From the NCBI RefSeq assembly GCF_017876295.1, contig NZ_JAGINT010000002.1, positions 3,534,001-3,598,000 on the forward strand: a stretch of 64,000 nt of DNA, written 5' to 3'. Below the pieces are notes generated by a model. That model worked only from the letters and a program-made list of their open reading frames with translations. It made no database searches and was not told the origin of the DNA. The position numbers and the translations under genes were made by a program. Below, piece by piece: positions 15,918 to 24,235 of this stretch; position 1 is the first letter of the stretch, and each line of letters opens with the position of its first letter. This stretch comes from Kribbella aluminosa (GTDB lineage Bacteria > Actinomycetota > Actinomycetes > Propionibacteriales > Kribbellaceae).

Positions 15918-17014
15918 CGGAACTCCCGCAGCAGGTCGTCTCGCAAGGTCACTCCCAGGCCGGGGCCGCCGGTCAGCCGGACATGCCGCCCGTCGCTGTC
16001 CAGCGGCTTCGCCAGCACGTCCTCGGTGTAGTAGTGCGCGCCGATGATGTCGCTCGGGTACGCCGACAACCGGGGCAACGCCGCCGCGACCTGCAGCTGC
16101 GCCGCCGCGCCGATGCCCAACTCGCCGTTCGACCCGATCAGTACGTCGATCCCGTGCGCGGCGGCGAGCTGCCCCATTCGCACAGCCCGTCCCGGCCCCG
16201 CACTCTTTCCCACATACAAACTCGCGACGTCCGCCGCCTGTGCCTCGACGACCGCCAGCAGGTCGTGCACATCGAACACCGATTCGTCGGCAATCACGGG
16301 CAGCCCGAGCTGCCTGACCTCATTCGCCCCTCGCACGTCGCGAGGCTCCAAGGGTTGCTCGAGAAACGTGATGCCGGATGCCTTCAGCTCGGGCACCGCC
16401 CTGATCGCCTCGGCTCGGGTCCACCCGCCGTTCGCGTCGGTGCCGAGGAAGGCGTCGCCGGCCAGCTCACGGGCTCGGCGTACTCGATGGAGGTCCGTGA
16501 CGAGGTCCAGCCCGACCTTCACCTTGAACGCTCCGAACCCGGCCGCAACCGCAGCGCCGTACGCGCGCTCCAGCTCCTCGTCGTTCCCGGACAGCGACAG
16601 TTTGATCGGGACCTCGGTCCGGTACGGCCCGCCCAGGGCGACGGCCAGCGGTACGTCGAGCGTCCGCGCGAACGCGTCCCACAACGCGATCGACACGCCG
16701 GCCTTCGTGAACGGATTGCCCTGCAACACCTTGTCCATAAGGTCTTCCAGCGCACCGACGGGTGTCAGCGGCTGCCCGATCAGTGCGGGTCCGAGCGCCG
16801 TATGGATGAAGTGGTCCGCCGACGTGCCGTCCTCGCCGGACCAGATCGGGGTCGCGCTGACCTCGCCGTACCCCTCGGCGCCGTCGCTGGTGAGGACCCG
16901 GACGAGCAGGAAGTCGGAGCGGTCATGAGGGCCGCGGGCGCCGCGGACCAGCAGCTCCGAGGCGGCGCGCAGGCTGACGTGTGCAGTCTGGATCGCTGCG
17001 ATGGCGTCCGTCAC
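15914..17014 (-). CDS. Enolase-superfamily enzyme (mandelate racemase / muconate lactonizing type)
   Basis: 366 residues with the two-domain capping/barrel layout. The acid-base KxK motif is KVKVG. The three metal ligands are Asp in GTDANGGW, Glu in FLEQPLEP and Asp/Glu in VIADESVFD. A later Lys in LYVGKSAGPG fits the second base of MLE-type enzymes, which suggests cycloisomerase, dipeptide epimerase or o-succinylbenzoate-synthase-like chemistry rather than mandelate racemase (His/Asp dyad). The start is GTG 17014, overlapping the stop of a 13-codon mini-ORF (GTGA). With a Dpp/POT peptide importer nearby, a dipeptide epimerase is one possible reading, but the lactonase-like neighbours also allow cycloisomerase. 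Confidence 0.88.
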   Translation of the reverse strand: MTDAIAAIQTAHVSLRAASELLVRGARGPHDRSDFLLVRVLTSDGAEGYGEVSATPIWSGEDGTSADHFIHTALGPALIGQPLTPVGALEDLMDKVLQGNPFTKAGVSIALWDAFARTLDVPLAVALGGPYRTEVPIKLSLSGNDEELERAYGAAVAAGFGAFKVKVGLDLVTDLHRVRRARELAGDAFLGTDANGGWTRAEAIRAVPELKASGITFLEQPLEPRDVRGANEVRQLGLPVIADESVFDVHDLLAVVEAQAADVASLYVGKSAGPGRAVRMGQLAAAHGIDVLIGSNGELGIGAAAQLQVAAALPRLSAYPSDIIGAHYYTEDVLAKPLDSDGRHVRLTGGPGLGVTLRDDLLREFR

Positions 17015-17052
17015 ACGGGCTCCAGTCCCTGTCGCAGATTGTCAACAATCAT
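17011..17052 (-). CDS. 13-codon coupled mini-ORF, relic of an amidohydrolase C terminus
   Basis: ATG at 17052-17050 overlaps the TGA of the upstream amidohydrolase (ATGA). Thirteen codons (MIVDNLRQGLEPV) lead to a TGA that overlaps the GTG start of the enolase-family gene (GTGA). The peptide resembles the C-terminal end of the preceding amidohydrolase (MIVDNPRRLLETR), so it looks like the surviving tail of a deleted tandem paralogue that still links ribosome traffic between its neighbours. Translation is inferred only. Confidence 0.4.
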   Translation of the reverse strand: MIVDNLRQGLEPV

Positions 17053-17807
17053 CGTGTCTCCAACAGGCGGCGCGGATTGTCGACAATCATCGCCTGCCGT
17101 TGTGCGTCGGTGATGCCCCAGCCGTCGATCTCCTTGATCCGCGCGACCGCGTAGTCCTGGCTGGCCTTGTCGGACAGGCCTGCGTCGGTCCCGAAGATCA
17201 CCTTGTGCGGCGGTGCTTCGGCGAGGATGCGGCGCGCGGCGTACGGCGGCGTACCGCAGATGCACAGGTAGAGGTTCTCGGTCTCCTGCGTCATCGCCAG
17301 CGCTTCCCGCCACAGGTCGTGCAGACCGCCGTGGCCGAGGACCACGCGCAGCTTCGGATGCCGGCGGGCGAGGGCGGCGATCTGCCCGGCGGTCGAGTAC
17401 GGCGGCGTACCGTCGTGGCTGAGCAGCACCCCGTCGACCGCGGTGATCACCTCGCAGATCGGGTCCAGGACCTGCTCGTGCATGCTGAACCCCTGCAGCC
17501 ACGGGTGCAGCTTCAGGCCGCGCAGCCCGAGCTCGCCGACCATCCGCTCGGCCTCGTCGACCGCGGTCTTCCGGCGGACGGCGACGGTACCGAAGCCGGT
17601 CATCCGGTCCGGGTACGCGCGGACGAACTCGGCCAGCCGGTCGTTCGACTCCGGCGTCGGGTCGAACAGCCCGTCGTGACTCAGCACGACCGCGTGCTCG
17701 ATGCCGGCCGTGTCCATGAACGCCACGAACTCGTCAGCACCGAAGGGCGTCCCACCCAGCCAGGTCGCGGTCTCCCACGCCGGAGTGTGGGTATGGAAGT
17801 CGATCAC
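17049..17807 (-). CDS. Amidohydrolase-2 family metal-dependent hydrolase
   Basis: 252 residues starting at GTG 17807 (VIDFHTHTPAW), with GGAGG just upstream in the minus strand. The start overlaps the stop of the creatininase-like gene (GTGA). The HxH motif is FHTH. Further candidate ligands are in GLKLHPWLQGF, VLGHGGLHDLW and IFGTDAGLSD, which is a complete COG2159-type set. It belongs to the same coupled operon as two other amidohydrolases. The C-terminal end IVDNPRRLL is typical of the family and is echoed by the adjacent 13-codon mini-ORF. Substrate unknown. Confidence 0.88.
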   Translation of the reverse strand: MIDFHTHTPAWETATWLGGTPFGADEFVAFMDTAGIEHAVVLSHDGLFDPTPESNDRLAEFVRAYPDRMTGFGTVAVRRKTAVDEAERMVGELGLRGLKLHPWLQGFSMHEQVLDPICEVITAVDGVLLSHDGTPPYSTAGQIAALARRHPKLRVVLGHGGLHDLWREALAMTQETENLYLCICGTPPYAARRILAEAPPHKVIFGTDAGLSDKASQDYAVARIKEIDGWGITDAQRQAMIVDNPRRLLETR

Positions 17808-18757
17808 AGAACCTCCGCGAGTCGAAGCAGGCGATCGCCGAGCGCAACCGCCAACTGGTCGAACCATCTCCGCCCGGTCGCCTGATCGGCCAACTCCGGA
17901 CGGTCCGTGTACCCGTCGATCCGCCGCCAGCTCGCCGCCGTGTGCAACCCCACGTCATCCACCACGACATCCGAGGGCAGCCCCAACCGCTCCTTGCGCT
18001 CAGCAACAAACGCTGGGTCCCGGGCAAGCATCAACGCCGTCTCGAACTCCCCGGCATGCCCAGGCACGGGCACACCCCCAACGCGACCCTCCTCCACCGG
18101 GCCGCCCAAGGCGCCACCGTCCTCCACCGGGCCGCCCAAGGCGCCACCGTCCTCCACCGGGCCGCCCAAGGCGGCACCGTCCAAGGTGGCGCCGTCCGAG
18201 GTGGCGCCGTGCGAGGTGGCGCCGTGCGAGGTGGGGGAGGCCGACGGCGGGCTGTTTGGCGGGAGGGTCTCCGGGGCGGGGGTCGTCGGTGTGGGGGAGG
18301 GCGATTGGGATGGCAGGAGTTGCCAGTAGTCGATGTGGGCGACGTTGAGGTTGTAGCGGGTGGAGGCGGCTGCTGCGGCGTGGCAGATGCCGGTGTTGCC
18401 GCCGTGGCCGTTGACGAGGACGAGGCGGTGGCCGCCGTCGGCGTGCAGGGAGCGGGCCAGGTCGAGGAGTACGGCGAGCAGCGTCTCGGGGGAGAGGGAG
18501 AGCGTGCCGCCGAACGGCAGGTGGTGATCGGACGCACCGAAGGGAACGGGCGGTGCGAGGACGATCGGTCGCGGAGAACGTTCGTGTACCAGGGAAGCAG
18601 CCTCGGCGGACACGGCTTCGGCGAGGATCCAGTCGGTGCCGGTCGCTAGATGCGGACCGTGCTGCTCGGTCGCCCCGACCGGGACCACGACTATTGCCGC
18701 AGGCAACAGTTCGCCGAGCGTGCTGCGGTTCGTGTGCTGCCAGCGGACGAACGTCAT
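17804..18757 (-). CDS. Creatininase-family amidohydrolase with a repetitive insertion
   Basis: 317 residues against about 240-260 usual. The metal and catalytic motifs are intact: GATEQHGPHLATGTD, LVNGHGGNTG and HAGEFETALML. Between NGHGGN and HAGEFET lies an insertion of about 70 residues (roughly 176-245). It begins Pro/Ser/Thr-rich and becomes tandem repeats of a pentapeptide (SHGAT-like) and a decapeptide (GGPVEDGGAL-like). The insertion falls at a surface-loop position, so activity may survive. Creatininase relatives hydrolyse cyclic amides such as creatinine, N-formyl compounds and FAPy, which fits an operon degrading an amide or lactam. The ATG at 18757 overlaps the upstream stop (ATGA). 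Confidence 0.88.
   Translation of the reverse strand: MTFVRWQHTNRSTLGELLPAAIVVVPVGATEQHGPHLATGTDWILAEAVSAEAASLVHERSPRPIVLAPPVPFGASDHHLPFGGTLSLSPETLLAVLLDLARSLHADGGHRLVLVNGHGGNTGICHAAAAASTRYNLNVAHIDYWQLLPSQSPSPTPTTPAPETLPPNSPPSASPTSHGATSHGATSDGATLDGAALGGPVEDGGALGGPVEDGGALGGPVEEGRVGGVPVPGHAGEFETALMLARDPAFVAERKERLGLPSDVVVDDVGLHTAASWRRIDGYTDRPELADQATGRRWFDQLAVALGDRLLRLAEVL
18091..18240. repeat. Tandem 30-bp and 15-bp repeats inside the creatininase-like gene
   Basis: Three copies of a 30-bp unit occupy 18091-18120, 18121-18150 and 18151-18180 (one mismatch). They are followed by four 15-bp units at 18181-18240 with core GAGGTGGCGCCGT. Both periods are multiples of three, so the host reading frame is kept. 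The 15-bp core is close to the intergenic GAGGTGGTGC repeats at 1550. Confidence 0.9.
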
Positions 18758-19788
18758 CCGGCCCTCCCGGCGACAAGTTGGGCGGTGTGCAACGCGGCGA
18801 TCCCGTCGTCCAGCGACGGTACGCCGGCCTTTCGCGTCCCGTCGTACAGCTCGACGAACCGTTGCACCTGCAGGTCGAAGCACCGCGTCGTCCGGTCCCC
18901 GGGAAACCGCACCTCACGATCCCCGGCCGCAGTACTGAGCCGCAGCTCGAACGTGAACCCGTCGAGCGCCGCCAGCCCCCGATCCCCGAGAAACGTGAGC
19001 TCACAACGAGGGAGCGCCGCGGTGAACCACCCGAACTCGACCAGCGCCTGGTGGCCGCCGGGGTATCCGAGGCGGGCGCCGATCAGGTTGGGTGCGGGCA
19101 GCCCGGGACGGGTCGTAGCGGACCAGGCGTCGTGCACGGTCGGCGGGCCGAGCAGATAGCTCAACCAGTCGAAGATGTGTGCACCTTCGTGTACTACCGG
19201 ACTGCCGTGTTCGAGCGTCCTGGTGATGCGCTCGGCATGCTCACGATCGGCGGGATCGTACGCCTCGTCGTAGATGTGCGCGCGGACCAGGACCGGCGTA
19301 CCGAGAGTGCCGTCGTCGATCCACCTCTTCAGTTGCCGGATCGCCGGATCGTGCCGGTACGTCAGTCCGATCTGCACCCGCCGCCGCTGCTCCCCGTCGA
19401 GGCGGTCGTAGATCCGCGCCGCCTCGACCGAGGTCGCGACAGGCTTCTCCGCAAGAACGAACAGCCCCGCCCCAGCGAACCGAACCACCAGCTCAGGCGT
19501 CACCCACGGCGGCGTCGCCAGCACCACACCCTCCACCCCGCCGGTCAGCCCGCGGGACCTGCCGCCGGTCGACCCGCCGGACGTGCCGCCGTCCACCCCG
19601 CCGGACAACCCGTCGGTCGTGCCCGGGGTGAGGTCGGCGGTGACCGGGATGCCCTGGCCGGCGGCGGTTTTCCGGCGTTCGGGGTCCGGGTCGACGAGTT
19701 GCACGACCTCGACGGACGGATGCCGGAGGAGCGCGGGCAGGTGGGCGGCCAGGCCGATCTCCCCGAGCCCCACGAGCGCCACCCGCAT
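18754..19788 (-). CDS. Gfo/Idh/MocA-family NAD(P)-dependent oxidoreductase
   Basis: 344 residues and first gene of the seven-gene leftward operon. The N-terminal Rossmann motif is LVGLGEIGLAAHLPAL, and the conserved EKPVA appears as LAEKPVATS. A Gly/Ser/Thr-rich run of about 33 residues (roughly 53-85, for example GGVDGGTSGGSTGGRSRG) interrupts the Rossmann fold before the VVLATPP strand. It is another low-complexity insertion like that in the next gene. The C-terminal domain contains GSPVVHEGAHIFDW, a plausible catalytic His region. These enzymes oxidise or reduce sugars, inositols and related alcohols. The promoter should lie in 19789-19880. Confidence 0.88.
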   Translation of the reverse strand: MRVALVGLGEIGLAAHLPALLRHPSVEVVQLVDPDPERRKTAAGQGIPVTADLTPGTTDGLSGGVDGGTSGGSTGGRSRGLTGGVEGVVLATPPWVTPELVVRFAGAGLFVLAEKPVATSVEAARIYDRLDGEQRRRVQIGLTYRHDPAIRQLKRWIDDGTLGTPVLVRAHIYDEAYDPADREHAERITRTLEHGSPVVHEGAHIFDWLSYLLGPPTVHDAWSATTRPGLPAPNLIGARLGYPGGHQALVEFGWFTAALPRCELTFLGDRGLAALDGFTFELRLSTAAGDREVRFPGDRTTRCFDLQVQRFVELYDGTRKAGVPSLDDGIAALHTAQLVAGRAG

Positions 19789-19890
19789 CTGTCGCTCCTT
19801 CAGAATACCGGAATTAGTTTCTGCTATCCGAAGCTTAAGAGGTCACCCGAACTCGTGCAATGGTTCGTCAGCAGCGAATCGGCGGGTGCC

Positions 19891-20020
19891 TCAGAGCGTG
19901 ATCCGGTACCGCCGCGCCCGCCCCCGCCAGGTGTCCCGGACGTCCTACAGAACCCCACTCGGCGGACGACTCCAGCCGGGAGTTCCGGAGCGCAACGGTC
20001 GGCTCGATCAACTCAGGCAT
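19891..20020 (-). pseudogene. GNAT acetyltransferase relic with internal deletion
   Basis: The frame from ATG 20020 gives MPELIEPTVALRNSRLESSAEWG, the start expected of an actinobacterial GNAT (PELxxPTxxLHxxWLxxxxEWG). Immediately afterwards a shifted frame reads DVRDTWRGRARRYRITL and stops at 19893-19891. This matches the extreme C terminus of the same family (GVxDTxxGxxRRYWI). The central 130 or so residues with the acetyl-CoA site are gone. This is a gene reduced to its two ends by an internal deletion. Confidence 0.55.
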
Positions 20021-20058
20021 ACGTTCGAGGGTAGGAGGCCCGCCACCGAATATGCGCA

Positions 20059-20090
20059 ACGGGCCGCCCACCAGTTGGTGAGCGGCCCGT
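20059..20090 (-). terminator. Hairpin downstream of aceE
   Basis: ACGGGCCGCCCACC at 20059-20072 pairs with GGTGAGCGGCCCGT at 20077-20090 (13 of 14 bases) around a 4-base loop, 20 bases beyond the aceE stop. GC-rich stem without a clear U-run, as common in actinobacteria. Confidence 0.6.
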
Positions 20091-20109
20091 CGGCCAGAGC
20101 GGTCCGGCG

Positions 20110-22879
20110 TCAGGCGCCGGCGCCCTCCTGCTTCACGCCGGCGACCGCGGTCGGGTCGTCGATACGGAACTTGCGGGCGGCCTCGGCGGCCACCTCCGGC
20201 TTCACGTCGCCGCGCTTGGCCAGGATCTCCAGCGTCGCCACCACGATCGACTCGGCGTCGACCTGGAAGTGCCGGCGCGCCGCCGCCCGGGTGTCGGCCA
20301 GCCCCCAGCCGTCGGTCCCGAGCGAGGTGTAGTCGTTCGGCACCCAGCGGGAGATCTGGTCCTGCACCGCGCGCATGAAGTCGCTCACGGCAACGACCGG
20401 ACCCTTGGTGTCCTTCAGCTGCTCGGTCACGAACGGCACCTGCTCCGGCTCGTCCGGGTGCAGCAGGTTGTGCTGCTCCGCGGCGACCGCATCCCGGCGC
20501 AGCTCGTTCCACGAGGTCACCGACCACACGTCGGCGGCCACGGAGTACTCGTCGGCGAGGATCTGCTGGGCCTTCAGCACCCACGGCATACCCACACCGG
20601 ACGCGAGCAACTGCACCCGCGGCGCGTCCTCGCCGTCGGCGACCTGACCCTCGTTGAAGCGGTACAGGCCCTTCAGCAGCGCCGCGACGTCGAGGCTCTC
20701 CGGCTCGGCCGGCTGCGGGACCGGCTCGTTGTAGACGGTGAGGTAGTAGAACACGTCCTCGCCGTACGGCTTGGTCTCGTCGAGGCCGTAGCCGTACATC
20801 CGGCGCAGGCCGTCCTTGACGATGTACGGGATCTCGTACGCGAACGCCGGGTCGTAGTGCACGGCGGCCGGGTTCGTCGAGGCCAGCAGCGGCGAGTGAC
20901 CGTCCGCGTGCTGCAGTCCCTCGCCGGTCAGCGTCGTACGGCCGGCGGTGGCGCCGATCAGGAAGCCGCGGCCGAGCTGGTCGCCGAGCGCCCACATCCA
21001 GTCGCCGGTGCGCTGGAACCCGAACATCGAGTAGAAGATGTAGAACGGGATCATCGGCTCACCGTGCGTGGCGTACGCCGTACTCGCCGCGAGCACGGAG
21101 CCCATCGCGCCGGCCTCGCTGATGCCCTCGTGCAGCAGTTGACCCGCCGTGGACTCCTTCCACGACAGCAGCAGGTTGCGGTCGACGGCGTCGTAGTTCT
21201 GGCCGTGCGGCGAGTAGATCTTCGCCGTCGGGAACATCGAGTCCATCCCGAACGTGCGGTACTCGTCCGGCGCGATCGGGACGATCCGGTGGCCGATCTC
21301 CGGGTCCTTCATCAGGTCCCGGAACAGCCGGACCAGCGCCATCGTGGTCGCGACCGGCGCGTGCGAGCCCTTCGCCAGCGGCTTGTACACGTCGTCGCCC
21401 GGCAGCGTCAGCGTCTTCGGCTGCACCCGGCGCTCCGGCAGCGAACCGCCGAGCTGCTTGCGGCGCTCCATCATGTACTGGTACTCCGGCGAGTCGGTGC
21501 CGGGGTGGAAGTACGGCGGGTTGTACGCGTCCTCGAGGTCCTTGTCCTCGATCGGCAGGTACAGCCGGTCGCGGAAGGCCTTCAGGTCGTCCGAGGTGAG
21601 CTTCTTCATCTGGTGGGTCGCGTTCCGGCCCTCGAGCGCCTCGATCGTCCAGCCCTTGATGGTCTGGGCGAGGATCACCGTCGGCTGACCGACGTGCTCG
21701 GTCGCGCTCTTGAACGCGGCGTACACCTTGCGGTAGTCGTGACCGCCACGCGGCAGCCTGCGCAGGTCCTCGTCGGACAGCCCGCTGACCATCTGCCGCA
21801 GCCGCGCGTCGCCGCCGAAGAAGTTCTCCCGGATGTACTCACCGGACTCGACGGAGTACGTCTGGAACTGGCCGTCCGGCGTGGTGTTCATCTTGTTCAG
21901 CAGCGCACCGTCGTGGTCCTGGGCCAGCAGGTTGTCCCACTCGCGGCCCCAGATCACCTTGATGACGTTCCAGCCGGCGCCGCGGAAGAACGCCTCCAGC
22001 TCCTGGATCACCTTGCCGTTGCCGCGGACCGGGCCGTCCAGCTGCTGCAGGTTGCAGTTGATCACGAAGGTGAGGTTGTCGAGCTCCTCGCGCGCGGCCA
22101 GGCCGATCGCGCCGAGCGACTCCGGCTCACCCATCTCGCCGTCACCGAGGAACGCCCAGACGTGCTGCTGGCTGGTGTCCTTGATGCTGCGGTTGTGCAG
22201 GTAGCGGTTGAAGCGCGCCTGGTAGATCGAGTTCAGCGCGGCCAGCCCCATCGAGACGGTCGGGAACTCCCAGAAGTCCGGCATCAGCCGCGGGTGCGGG
22301 TACGACGACAGGCCGTTGTGCGGGCCGCGGGAGACCTCCTGGCGGAAGCCGTCCAGCTGGTCCGCGCTCAGCCGGCCCCTCGAGGAAGGCCCGTGCGTAC
22401 ATACCGGGGGAGGCGTGCCCCTGGATGAAGATCTGGTCACCGCCGCCCGGGTGGTCCTTGCCGCGGAAGAAGTGGTTGAAACCGACTTCGTACAGGCTCG
22501 CGGCCGACTGGTACGTGGCGATGTGACCGCCGACCTCCAGGCCCTTGCGGTTGGCCTTGCTCACCATCACCGCGGCGTTCCACCGGATGAAGGCCCGGAT
22601 CCGGCGCTCGATGTGCTCGTCGCCGGGGAACCACGGCTCGCGCTCGGGCGGGATCGAGTTGATGTAGTCGGTGCTCCGCAGTGCGGGCACCCCGACCTGT
22701 CGCTCCCGGGCCCGCTCGATCAGCTTGAGCATCAGGAAGCGCGCTCGCGCCTTGCCCCGTTCGTCCAGGACGGCGTCGAGCGATTCGACCCATTCACGCG
22801 TTTCGTCGGGGTCGATGTCGGGGAGCTGGGTGGGCATCCCCTCGGTGATGATGGCTGGTGGTTCGTGTCCGGAAGCCAC
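20110..22879 (-). CDS. aceE: Pyruvate dehydrogenase E1 component, homodimeric type (frameshifted)
   Basis: E1 subunit that decarboxylates pyruvate with thiamine diphosphate and passes the acetyl group to the E2 lipoyl domain. The N-terminal part reads MASGHEPPAIITEG through GHASPGMYARAFLEG in one frame. From LSADQLDGFRQEV to the end it continues in another frame, with the TPP site FLGDGEMGEPESLGAIG. The switch lies at a run of four C (22376-22379, GGGG on the coding strand). Removing one base restores ...FLEGRLSADQLDG... and a protein of about 920 residues, the family's usual length. Everything else is intact, so a sequencing error or very recent mutation is likely. It is followed divergently by DUF3052 and AhpE genes, as in Mycobacterium tuberculosis (Rv2241, Rv2239c, Rv2238c). 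Confidence 0.9.
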
Positions 22880-23156
22880 GGTGTCCTGCCGTTCTCTCTG
22901 GTTGTCTTCACCGCAATCCTGTCACCTGTTCGGAATGCGTTCTACTTTGCCTTCCCTTCCGGCCCGATTCCGGCCGGAAGGGCGTGATCCCAGCGGACAC
23001 GCCCGGTACCCGGCACGCGGATACCGGACACGTCACGGAACCCTGGTGCATACTTGCGCGACGCGGTGCGTCACGATGGACTACCGCTATCTGTATCGCT
23101 AGTAGTAGAGCTATGACACCTACCCCCGGGCAAGCGGGGACCACGGAGGAGGACAC
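22880..23156. promoter_or_regulatory. Divergent intergenic region with hairpin, aceE / DUF3052
   Basis: 277 bases between divergent starts. A perfect inverted repeat, CCCTTCCGGCC at 22954-22964 and GGCCGGAAGGG at 22972-22982, lies 75 bases upstream of aceE on its non-coding side and could be an operator or a leader hairpin. A purine-rich GGACCACGGAGGA precedes the GTG of the DUF3052 gene. No further gene is visible. Confidence 0.45.
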
Positions 23157-23600
23157 GTGAGCGCGACCGCGGATCACGCGGACGGCAAGAGCGGCGGCCC
23201 GAACATGGCGTCCCGGCTGGGCTTGGAGGCCGGCTGGGTCGTGCAGGAGATCGGGTACGACGACGACTGCGACGACGACCTGCGTGACGCCATCCGGGAG
23301 GTCACCGGGGAGGCCTTCGTCGGCGAAGACACAGACGAGGTCGTTGACGCGGTCCTGCTCTGGTTCCGCGAGGACGACGGCGACCTGGTCGACGCGTTCT
23401 TCGACATCCTGACCGACCTGAAGGCCGGTGGAGTGGTCTGGCTGATGACTCCGAAGGTCGGCCGCGACGGGTACGTCGAGACCAGTGACATCACCGAGGC
23501 AGCGCCGGTCGCCGGCCTGGCCACGACGAGCACGCTGAGCGTCACCGGCGACTGGTCCGCGACCAAGCTGGTGGTCCCGAAGTCCGGTCGCCGCGGGTGA
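23157..23600 (+). CDS. DUF3052 family protein
   Basis: 147 residues starting at GTG 23157, with GGAGGA seven to nine bases upstream. The family hallmark is LGLEAGWVVQEIGYDDDCDDDL, followed by an acidic stretch and VDAVLLWFREDDGDLVDAFF, then GGVVWLMTPKVGRDGYVE. DUF3052 proteins are conserved in actinobacteria beside aceE and ahpE (Rv2239c in M. tuberculosis); the biochemical role is not established. The stop overlaps the next start (GTGA), so the two are translated together and may share a redox or stress role. Confidence 0.9.
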   Translation: MSATADHADGKSGGPNMASRLGLEAGWVVQEIGYDDDCDDDLRDAIREVTGEAFVGEDTDEVVDAVLLWFREDDGDLVDAFFDILTDLKAGGVVWLMTPKVGRDGYVETSDITEAAPVAGLATTSTLSVTGDWSATKLVVPKSGRRG

Positions 23601-24058
23601 CGGGCCCGGCTGCCGGCAGCCGGGCCCCCGACTTCCAGACCCAGAACCAATACGGCGAACCGGTCCGGCTGAGCGACTACGCCGGCCACCGGGACGTCGT
23701 ACTGGTTTTCTATCCGTACGCCTTCAGCCAGGTCTGCACCAGTGAACTGACCGCCCTGCGCGAACGCCCGGACCTGCTCGCGGCGGCCGAGTTCCTGGCA
23801 ATTTCGTGCGACCCTCTCTTCACCCTGCGCGCGTACGCCGACGCACAGCAACTCCCGTTCGCCCTCCTCACCGACTTCTGGCCACACGGAGCGATCGCCT
23901 CGACGTACGGCGTCTTCGACGAGGCCCGCGGCTGCGCCCTCCGCGGCACGTTCGTCATCGACCGCACCGGCCTGGTCCGCTGGTCGGTGCTCAATCCACT
24001 CCCCGAGCCCCGCAACCTCGACGACTACGCCGCGGCCCTGGCGAATCTGAATGGCTAG
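23597..24058 (+). CDS. ahpE: Peroxiredoxin, AhpE type
   Basis: 153-residue thioredoxin-fold peroxidase starting at GTG 23597, overlapping the DUF3052 stop. The peroxidatic Cys47 lies in YPYAFSQVCTSEL, with Pro40, Ser44 and Cys47 giving the PxxxSxxC site. The conserved Arg is expected later near the GCALRGTFVID strand. Two further Cys occur (AISCDPL, RGCALRG), not in a standard resolving position, consistent with a 1-Cys enzyme reduced by mycoredoxin or mycothiol as known for M. tuberculosis AhpE (Rv2238c). It detoxifies peroxides and peroxynitrite in the cytoplasm. Synteny with DUF3052 and aceE supports the assignment. Confidence 0.88.
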   Translation: MTGPAAGSRAPDFQTQNQYGEPVRLSDYAGHRDVVLVFYPYAFSQVCTSELTALRERPDLLAAAEFLAISCDPLFTLRAYADAQQLPFALLTDFWPHGAIASTYGVFDEARGCALRGTFVIDRTGLVRWSVLNPLPEPRNLDDYAAALANLNG

Positions 24059-24160
24059 ACGGACCGTGCGCGGATACATCACCGACCCCGCCGGGAAGTC
24101 CGAGGAAAGGTGGTCATGACCCTCGGAGATCTCGGGTAGACTCCTCCGGTCGTTTGATCC

Positions 24161-24232
24161 GGGCGAATAGCTCAGCGGTAGAGCGCTTCCCTTACAAGGA
24201 AGATGTCGGGGGTTCGATCCCCTCTTCGCCCA
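24161..24232 (+). tRNA. tRNA-Val (anticodon UAC)
   Basis: 72 bases folding into a full cloverleaf: acceptor GGGCGAA/TTCGCCC with discriminator A, D arm GCTC/GAGC, anticodon stem CTTCC/GGAAG around loop CTTACAA (anticodon TAC), and T arm with TTCGATC. The 3' CCA is not encoded. It lies four bases from the stop of the convergent serine hydrolase gene. Confidence 0.97.
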
Positions 24233-24235
24233 CCT

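Noticed and set aside
22376..22380. Programmed frameshifting in aceE
   Set aside because: The site lacks a slippery heptamer with a downstream structure. aceE is not known to use frameshifting, and three other genes show the same kind of one-base break.
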